DNA of 64,000 bases from Apoderus coryli (Eukaryota > Arthropoda > Insecta > Coleoptera > Attelabidae), in assembly GCA_911728435.2 (NCBI GenBank), contig OU452205.1, positions 7,570,260 through 7,634,259 on the forward strand, written 5' to 3'. The notes beneath the pieces are model-generated. The model was not told the DNA's origin. It was given only the letters and a program-made list of their open reading frames with translations, and searched no databases. The first letter of the stretch is position 1. Every line of letters starts with the position of its first letter. This document shows, piece by piece, positions 56,495 to 64,000 of the stretch. The translations under genes and the position numbers were made by a program.

Positions 56495-57530
56495 ATAAGA
56501 GTACACGACAACGCTTGGCGAGTGTGTTATGTACCTATATGTATATTGTATATTATAATTATTATTTTGATTCTCTCTATCGATATCACACAAATTTCTA
56601 GTGCTTTTTATTTATATTGTATGAGAAGTTCTTAACTCGAATAACCGTTTTTAAATAATCTGTTTCTCTCTGTCGTGGACACAAATTGTTTATGTTAGTA
56701 AAACACTTCTATGCATATAATACATTTAAACAACGAAATAGTAGACAGTCAGTTTGATACTTTTCTGTCTAGTGAAACAAAGTAATATGATATCAATGAA
56801 ATGAATTTACCGAATACGGAATATTTAAAAAAAACTATAATTCTCAAGGTCATCGAATAGCGCGATTTCAGACAGAACCAGTTTGTCTCAAATTGTAGAA
56901 ACTCAACATGCAAACTGCATTTTTTTTTGTATTACATAAGTATGTAGTCTGGTAGACGGCGATAACTATAAAATCAAATTGATAAATTTTATTTAATTAA
57001 CAAACATTATAATTTATAGGTAATTGAAAATGTCAAAACAAAATAAATAATATGGTCCATTTAGCGTAGATAAAAATATCCGGTTTTTATATAGATAGTC
57101 CAAAAAAAGTGCACCTAGTAAATAATTATTTGTATACCTAGGCCGTGAAATAACTTCTTAGCATCCGGAAAGAAAAATTATCGCCGAGACTGCTTGCGGC
57201 CAGAGAGGAAAATCTTGAGGTCGTTAAAAAATTTCGCGGCCATGGTATACACACTATTTTTCGTGCAATCGTCAAAAGTATTAACTCGATAATTTCAAGT
57301 AAATATAGAATAGGTATATCTTATCGCTTTAACCCTTTGTGTCTCGATATATCAAAATTCTGAAACAAATTAATAATTGGGGGTAGGTGTGAAAGGAATT
57401 AAAAGTCCCGATTGTAGTAAATAATATGCTTACATGTTCTTAAGGTATTATAATAGGGTCAAAATAATAAAACTAAGATAACAGAACGAACTAACTCTTA
57501 TTAAAACAAATCAAATTTCAGACGTTACCC
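56495..57530. other. Intergenic, no gene recognised
   Basis: AT-rich sequence. No motif, terminal repeat or RNA gene was recognised. Confidence 0.35.
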
Positions 57531-57534
57531 GTTA

Positions 57535-57960
57535 TGATATTATTGAAGGAAACAATTCTTTTTTTCATTAACACATATATAAAAACGTGTTACCAGAAGT
57601 ATTTGGAGTGTGGTCTAGACTCAATTTTTTTAGAAGAACATTCTTCACATCGACCTCTGGATTGTACAAAAGTTGGCCACTGAAAACCTTGGATTGGATA
57701 TTTGAGTTTTGAGGCGATGCCGATCATTTGAATAAGCCAATCCAAAAGTTACACTCCTTCTAAAATGTAATAGAGAATTTTGTGGCTGTTGCCGAAAGCG
57801 ATATACCAATGAAAAGCCTATGCCACCATTTTTTGATCGTCTATCAACAGAATAGGCTTGTAGCAGTCCATCAACACCACCTATAAGAATATTACAATAA
57901 TTGCAAACTACTTTTGGATATGTTATCTCTTCTAATTCTTTAAAAAAATTTTTACAAGAA
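57535..57960 (-). pseudogene. PiggyBac-like transposase, C-terminal part
   Basis: The minus strand reads EEITYPKVVCNYCNILIGGV then DGLLQAYSVDRRSKNGG. This matches the piggyBac region around the third catalytic Asp (MGGVD-DQ, Y-IDRRSKKWW), with the second D of GGVD-D replaced by L and the WW pair lost. After a frame change it reads GFQWPTFVQSRGRCEECSSK, KIESRPHSKY and (another frame) ICVNEKKNCF, the C-terminal cysteine-rich domain with one Cys changed to Tyr. At least two frameshifts and missing N-terminal two-thirds make it inactive. No TTAA-flanked end was identified. Confidence 0.75.
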
Positions 57961-58078
57961 TTGAGAGATAAACGCCGAGAACTTAGTCCGCCCCTGGTAA
58001 ACTATAAAAGCTAGATAAGTTTCAAGAAAACTATCTTAAAATATCCTTACTTCCGTCTATCATATACAAATTTTGTTA

Positions 58079-58970
58079 TACAGGGTGGCCAAGATAAGAA
58101 TGGGATAGCATTGGAATGTCGGCTAAATTAGAGAAAAGTGTACAATTTAAACAACCTTCAAATGGTGTTTTCAAAAGTAAAGTAACATTATTAGCCATTT
58201 TCGAGAATTTTTGAAAAAAACATTTTTTGCAATTTTTGTTTTTATTTATTTCTGACGTTATTTTTACAGATATAAAAAAATTAAAAGGAGAATAAGATAG
58301 CGTTTACAAATTTTCAAAACGAAGTTTCGTTTTTGAAAACCATCACCAACTTCGTTTTTTTTAAATACGGCCCTGGATTTTTTATTGTTAAATTTAAATT
58401 CATTTTCAATTCAAAAATAGGTGGTATATCACACGTAATGATTTAAACAAGTTTTCAATATTTTTAGCAATTATTTAAACTTATTGAAGGAAAATCGCCA
58501 AAGTTTGGAACTTATTTTGAAGAAGTTTAAATAACAGCTAAAAATACTGAAAACTTGTTTACATTCCGTGTGATATACCACCTATTTCTGAATTGAAAAT
58601 GCCTTTATATTTAACAATAAAAAATCCAGGGCCGTAGTTAAAAAAACGAAGTTGATGACGGTTTTTAAAAAACGAAACGTTGTAGTGAAAATTTCTAAAC
58701 GCTATCTTATTCTTCTAAAAAAGTAACAACAAGAAAGTGCTTTTAATTTTTTTATATCTGTAAAAATAACGTCAGAAATATATAAAAAGGAAAATTGCAA
58801 AAAATGGTTTTTTCAAAAATTCTCAAAAAGGGCTAAAGTTACTCTACTTTTGCAAACAGCATTTAAAAGGTGTTTAAATCGTACAACTTTTCTATAATTT
58901 AACCGACATTGTCACTTCTACCGTTTCCAAGATTCCAATGCTATCCCATTCTTATCTTGGACTTCCTGTA
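58079..58970. mobile_element. 888-bp near-palindromic foldback element
   Basis: The element 58081-58968 is flanked by TA. Its left half (58081-58482) and right half (58523-58968) are inverted copies along their whole length, leaving a loop of about 40 bases. Landmarks on both arms are CCAAGATAAGAATGGGATAG at the ends, the TTTTTCAAAAATTCTC block, the CGTTTCGTTTTT/AAAAACGAAACG block, GTGTGATATACCACCTATTT, and TTATTTAAACTT next to the loop. The right arm has an extra ~25 bases near its tip. It has no coding capacity. Partial copies are at 20360-20885 and 38046-38231. A read-through transcript would form a hairpin of about 400 bp. Confidence 0.82.
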
Positions 58971-58974
58971 TAAT

Positions 58975-60985
58975 ACACAGTACTAGATAGAAAGAATCAC
59001 CGATTTTCAGCGGCGCCCTATGGGGTCTGTATCTCTGTAAAGAAGGCATGTTGAATAAATATTATAAGGACTTGTCATCTACTGTTTTCATCTTCTATCT
59101 GCATCCGAGACATTGCTCACATTTTCCTGGAAATCCTGTATCGAGATATCTATTTTCAAATGATTAGTTATTAGTTCAACTCTAAATTCCTCTAAGAAAC
59201 ATGTCAAATTTATACTGACTATATGAAATAAAACTCTAAATAATTACTCAGTCTTTCCGTGAACTGTTAAGATGTGTTACAGATTCCAGAAGATATTTCT
59301 GGTATATTATAATACCACAAAGAATGTCTTAAATTGTGATCTCGAAATATATATTAAGTGGTGTTTTGTTATTTTCCAAGTATTTCATAAATTTTCAATC
59401 ATCGCCGCGTCCGTCGCGTAATAGTGATGTGCGTACAAAAAAAATCAGTAATATCGTTACAAATATTGTCGGGCTACTCAGTTTTTAAACCGAAATAGTG
59501 AACAAATCAATGCTTGGAACCAGCTAAAGCTTGGATATTGGTGACGATGGTTTGGTATCCAGGAAGTTAAACAAAGGAAGAAGTATCAGGTGTAAGTAAT
59601 TTTTTAGATAGAAATGTCCAATAATAATAGTTCTAAATCTTTTTCACAAAATTATTCATATCCTTAAATTCTATATTATTGACATACTTATAATAGTTCT
59701 GCAGCTCTTATGCACCAGACGACCTTGGTTATGACGTACGAGACAAAATAGGATTAATACTGCTGACCTAATTATGTGCAATTTATTAACAGAAATTGAT
59801 CTGAATAAATAAAACGGGGTATACATTTTGGACTCACTGTATGTGTGACCTACCTAATATTATAAGACTATTTATTGGTTAGTATTTTAAAAATACGACA
59901 GATGATTAACATTTTTTTGCAATAATTTGTTTATATTTTAAACATTTTCAACGCAATTATTGTTAAACAAAAATTTATTATCGCAATAAATAAAGCTCAT
60001 GAGTAGATTTCACACTGATGCTATTTTTTTGCAGTTACATTTATTTACAGCTTAACAGCGAAAGTTTTTTGTGGGTATCTCTAATTATTATTATTTCTGT
60101 AAGAAAATAAAACCGATATCATAAATTACCTTTCAGGAGAGAATGAAAAAGAGAACCAACCGGCTTTATTGTTATGTGCTGCTTTACACAAGCACGAAAA
60201 AGTATTGGCGTACTGGTCCAATGAGGTTTTAGAAGTGAATGGAAGTTGTTGCATAAGCGTACTTCCGTTTTTAATTTAAAAAGATTAAGACACTTCTGAT
60301 AGACAGGTACTAGCGCCCCGCTGGGGCTCTTGGCATGCCATTTTTGAAACCATCAGAAAAACAAGCGACCGACATTAAATCAAACAACTTTGAGGAAAAT
60401 AATTGCCTATATACAGGACTTGGCTTAAATTAGCAGAGCCTCAAATTCATTCAGTGAGATGGGTACTTATGAATTCGTTTCGCTCTTATTATGAGCTGCT
60501 CAGAGTACTATACTCGTGTCAAAATTAGACCTGCTTAGGAATCCAGCAGATGTTCATCTGCCAGTATCAACCGCCTACGCATATTGATATTTTGAGCCTT
60601 GGGAACACTTATTGCTAGAAGACGTCAGCTGCGTGATTTATTACGTATATTGACGTGGATTTTCAAGACAATAGTGTATAGATCAAATAATTTCCACATT
60701 TAGCGATGAATTCCGGTCTTTTATCACTATGAAACGCTTGTATAAGGAGTTTTAATATGATCATCATTATCTTACTAAAAACCCAAATCAGTTGTCGTGT
60801 CCGAAAATATTGATGCTGTGCAAAAAGTAATCACGCAAGATCGACATGTAACGAACTGTAGGATTAGCGTTAGTTGAACTAATATAAACATAAAATATTA
60901 AACATTTAGCTGTGTAAAAGGTTTGCAATCGCTGAATCCTATACGATTTTCGAACAATTGGTGCAACCAAATTATTGATTAAATC
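58975..60985. other. Intergenic, no gene recognised
   Basis: AT-rich sequence with a more balanced section at 60130-60700 that holds no decipherable frame. No element ends were found. Confidence 0.3.
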
Positions 60986-60992
60986 AGTTGTC

Positions 60993-61345
60993 GCGCCACA
61001 AAACTTTCCCGACAAGATAGGTATAATAAATATAATCCAAAGTATATGACCTGCGTAACGAAACAGAATTTTAATAATAATAATTATTATTGTTACTGTA
61101 TTATTCTTATTATTTCCAATAAACTAACTTAACAAACTAACTACTTTATTCAAAAATTAGAATTAATAAAAATTGCTAGAGCTACTATTTGAACCCAGGA
61201 CGTGCCGCATGCAAAACGCGCGCTTTACAAATGACGACATCGACGCGTATACAAATAACTACTTACTTTGACTATAATATAATGAGAGATATAGTACGAA
61301 CTACCTAATTCGTGAAATTTATGTGCCATTTTCTCGAGAACTATG
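60993..61345 (-). repeat. Dispersed SINE/MITE copy 3
   Basis: The reverse complement aligns with 6037-6397. Shared landmarks are a TTCTCGAGAA block, a tRNA-like section (GTCGTCATTTGTAAAGC, GCATGCGGC, TGGGTTCAAAT), an ATAATAATTATTATTA palindrome, CGTTACGCAGGTCATAT and GGGAAAGTTTTG then GACAACTGATT. It lies against the 3' end of the transposase remnant and seems to interrupt it. Confidence 0.55.
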
Positions 61346-61349
61346 AAGG

Positions 61350-62188
61350 TAAATTTCAAAAGGAGCGCCCAATCCACTGTCCTTCAAAATTTTCGTTTAA
61401 CCACCAGCGACACCGGCTACTATAATGTGGACGGGCGCCATCATGCATAAATCATAAAGAGGTTCGACGAGCCAGTAAGGGAATATCTTCGAGGAATTGG
61501 AAGAGAATTTGCGACAGAAGATTAAATCACATTTCTCCAGTTAGATTTCCTGGGAAAATGTGATAACCCAAAAGTTGATTTTCTAATGTTGAAGCCCAAA
61601 TATTTACTGTGAAAGAATGTTGATAATGAGTTACTTTTCTTGCATGACGATTTTCATCAGCCCACAGATGCTCATTATGCATATTAAAAACCCACTTCTG
61701 GTAAATGTGGCTTCGTCTCTGAATATAATATTAAAAAAAAAACAATGGTTTTAGTTCTCTCATATCCAAAAGCCACTGAGAAAACTCTGCGGAAAATCTG
61801 TTGCTAAAATATCTTGGGCTTGGCGATAGTGATAAGGGTACAGTTGTTGTTCTTTCGCAATCCACCATATACAACTGAATCCGAAAATTGAGTTTGTTGC
61901 GCCAGTCGTCTTGTGCTAATGTTATGATTTTCTTCAAAATGATGTAATGTATGTATCTTCCTCATTTCGTACGTTTCTAACGGTTCTATTTCTTCCTCTA
62001 TCAGATTTCTTAAATTGTAGCATTCCAGTCTCTCGTAAACGCCGTTCAGTTGAAAGAAACGTTTTGTAATTGGGCAAATGTATTATAGGAAACTTCTCTC
62101 CGTACCTTATTGCTGCTGCACGAGCACTACAGTTACATTCACCGAGTGTTAACAACATGTCAACATATTCGGAATTAGTATACTGCAT
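61350..62188 (-). pseudogene. DUF4817-type Tc1/mariner-like transposase
   Basis: The first frame begins MQYTNSEYVDMLLTLGECNC then SARAAAIRYGEKFP and RRLRETGMLQ, the DUF4817 helix-turn-helix N-terminus. Later frames carry FSQWLLDMREL, IIFRDEATFTRSG (first catalytic Asp), HLWADENRHARKVTHYQHSF, LENQLLGYH and FMHDGARPHYS (second Asp), then QWIGRS. Relatives continue WPPRSPDL. At least three frameshifts and several stops separate them, and the C-terminus is lost at the SINE junction. It belongs to the same transposase group as 25325-26625. Confidence 0.75.
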
Positions 62189-62339
62189 TTTAAATAGGTG
62201 ACGCCAAATTAGGTAAAAATTAAATATAAAAAATATCAAATACAATTTAAAAGGATAACGACGAACTGCATACGAAAAAACACTGATTTTAACAAATTTA
62301 ATAAATGTCATTTTGACAATCATTACAAAAATAAATAAT

Positions 62340-62732
62340 ATTTTTAGAAAGAGATGGATACTGCATATTGTACTGAAATTTTCAAACTAGAAAAAACAAG
62401 TATGCCTTTTTTATGTAGAAAACTTTATTCTTTCACATTTTTGACACAAGTAGAATAAAAGTCACAAGAAAAAAAGTTAGATTATAATTAAGGCAAGGGT
62501 CCCCCCATTTACCTGCCTATTTCCATCCTTTTTATGCAATTTCATGTCAGTTTACGACTTTTAACTAGGTGAATAAATATGCTTCATTTGATTAACTCAT
62601 CTTTACTCGTTTCGAAAATATTTCAAAAAAATCGTCCTCAGGCTGTCATCTTTAACACCCTGTATCTTTGTAAATAAGGACTTTACGAAAAATTACAATT
62701 TAGGTTTTTTTCATGACTAGGCATTACTTTTC
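62340..62732. other. Intergenic with one ACACCCTGTATC end
   Basis: A solitary inverse ACAGGGTG terminus lies at about 62657. A worn hammerhead-like repeat (minus: CCTGAGGACGA then TCGAAACGAG) lies at about 62603-62645. Nothing else was identified. Confidence 0.35.
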
Positions 62733-62803
62733 ACAATAAGCCTATGAGGCTGCATTGAAACCGGTGACACATGTCGAACGGACCCTTACAAAAAAAAAAA
62801 AAT
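62733..62803 (+). mobile_element. Tiny 3' copy of the 25.8-kb LINE
   Basis: CACAATAAGCCTATGAGGCT, TGCA-TGAAACCGG and CGGACCCTTA followed by an A-run match the last 65 bases of the LINE at 25802-26283, including the poly(A). It is an extremely 5'-truncated insertion of the same LINE family. Confidence 0.75.
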
Positions 62804-64000
62804 GACTAGACGTCCCCAATTCGCTCACAAATTTTGACCACCTATTTTAGAAACACCTTGTATAATAACACATATCACGCTAAATTTTATGACAATATTA
62901 TTAAGAATTTTCGAAAAACTGTCTGCACGGCATTGTTCTAAAAGAATATTTATGGGACTTGTTTGGAAATACTCAATGAGATCCAATTAAAATACTTCTC
63001 TTTGACATCTCTCAATCACCTCGATTGCTATCTCAGGCGGCGTATAATGTTTTGTTTTCCGTACACCACTTATCGGAAATGTCGTCGGATCTGTGGTTCT
63101 TACAGAGTATATTTTATATACACAAAAAATATATATTATACTCGTATATAGCTGCATTGTTACTATTAAGTGACGAGTTGAAATATTATGCTACTCGTAT
63201 ATTATTAAACATTTGAGATTAACTATGATTCAAACCCCATCTATTGTGATAATTATTCTAAAAATTCGTGAAGAGGGAAGGTGGGATTTTTGTTATTAAT
63301 AGACTGAAAGGTACATTTTTTTGTGAGTTAAGACGGCTTTATATTCCGGATTTGTCTCATAAACCATACTTTCACCATTCTGACCCTTTTATTGATCCAA
63401 ACACAGTCATCATCATCAGTAGTTCTTGTACAAACCCCAATACTTAGTAGTAGTGCTTATATTATCATAAGTCATTTTAAAACTGTTTCGATTAGAGTCA
63501 TATACACAGTGAACGAAAACCGCAACTTTCTCTCTATAAAAATATCGGATATACCCCGCGTAAGTATCCAAAATGGGACACCCGGTATACGTTCAGTTCT
63601 TAAAATAAATATGATGTGTGATACGTCTTAATATTATTGTAATAAAATACCGTTTAAAAACTATAATGCACTCTAAGGTGATTCAAAACATTAGCAAAAA
63701 TTGTCGTACATTATCTTTATAATATTAGTAATGATGTGGCAAAACCCATAAATATGTAAAATAAAAAACCGTAACAACATATGCACATAACAATAAATCC
63801 GGTTAACACATCTGCATAATGCAAATTGTTATAGTTATTTATAGCCTTAAATTATAATAATAACAACAATAAAACAAAATATTTGATTAAAAGACAGCCG
63901 GACATAGTAAATAATGCGTGTTATTTATTAGGGGGTGGTATGTCGCAGAATAACATTGACATAAAGCAACAGCAAGTAAGCATATATTGCTGATATATAA
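62804..64000. other. Intergenic, no gene recognised
   Basis: AT-rich sequence with solitary ends ACACCTTGTATAA (about 62853) and ACACCCGGTATAC (about 63577). Overlapping 60-79 codon frames have no motifs. Confidence 0.35.

Noticed and set aside
62600..62646. Minus-strand CCTGAGGACGA...TCGAAACGAG, ribozyme-like
   Set aside because: The core is CTGAGGACGA, not CTGATGA, and no closing helices were found.
1..64000. A conserved host gene or operon-like system
   Set aside because: No multi-exon host protein family or clustered accessory genes could be supported. All clear coding signals are mobile-element relics apart from the small THAP unit.

Overview
The window looks like an AT-rich, transposon-saturated intergenic stretch of an animal nuclear genome. 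It is most likely an insect. The reasons are a mori-type mariner, DUF4817-type Tc1/mariner transposases, piggyBac and Helentron-like remains, many 5'-truncated LINEs ending in (TTA)n or poly(A), and numerous short repeats ending in ACAGGGTG. The insect order cannot be fixed from the sequence. I found no bacterial-style operon, rRNA, CRISPR array or conserved host housekeeping gene. Nearly every recognisable coding stretch is a broken mobile element. The one plausible intact coding unit is a small two-exon THAP-domain gene near 48.4-49.2 kb, itself inside diverged inverted repeats.

Layout. 0-9 kb: low-complexity AT sequence with a hairpin MITE (2.5 kb), a small TA-flanked MITE (4.8 kb), a tRNA-like SINE/MITE (6.0-6.4 kb), a worn RNase H reading frame (6.7-7.05 kb) and a LINE RT remnant (8.5-9.3 kb, minus). 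9-16 kb: MITEs, a hairpin, a LINE C-terminus carrying a near-perfect 535-bp tandem duplication (11.6-12.7 kb), a LINE RT fragment (13.2-13.86 kb), a second hairpin MITE and a LINE endonuclease fragment (15.4-15.7 kb). 17.9-18.06 kb: a sequence that folds as a complete type I hammerhead ribozyme, bounded by 13-bp perfect direct repeats. 20-29.7 kb: half of a foldback element, RT and RNase H scraps, a DDE transposase split by a LINE insertion with a 12-bp target duplication, and the best preserved LINE (27.4-29.7 kb).

31-46 kb: several repeat fragments, a possible Ty3/gypsy RNase H scrap, a Helentron-like element with a (CTGT)n tract and higher-order ~530-bp repeats (39.06-41.52 kb), a composite element with ACAGGGTGTCCCAAAT ends holding a LINE, and an internally deleted mariner with perfect TIRs (44.2-44.98 kb). 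46-64 kb: a LINE with target duplication, the THAP element, a second LINE, a degenerate THAP exon, a piggyBac C-terminus, an 888-bp near-palindromic foldback element, a third SINE copy abutting a DUF4817 transposase, and a 3' LINE scrap.

The parts do not work together as a pathway. They record repeated insertion of new elements into older ones. The items most worth a second look are the hammerhead ribozyme, the THAP unit in inverted repeats, the foldback family, and the Helentron-like higher-order array.
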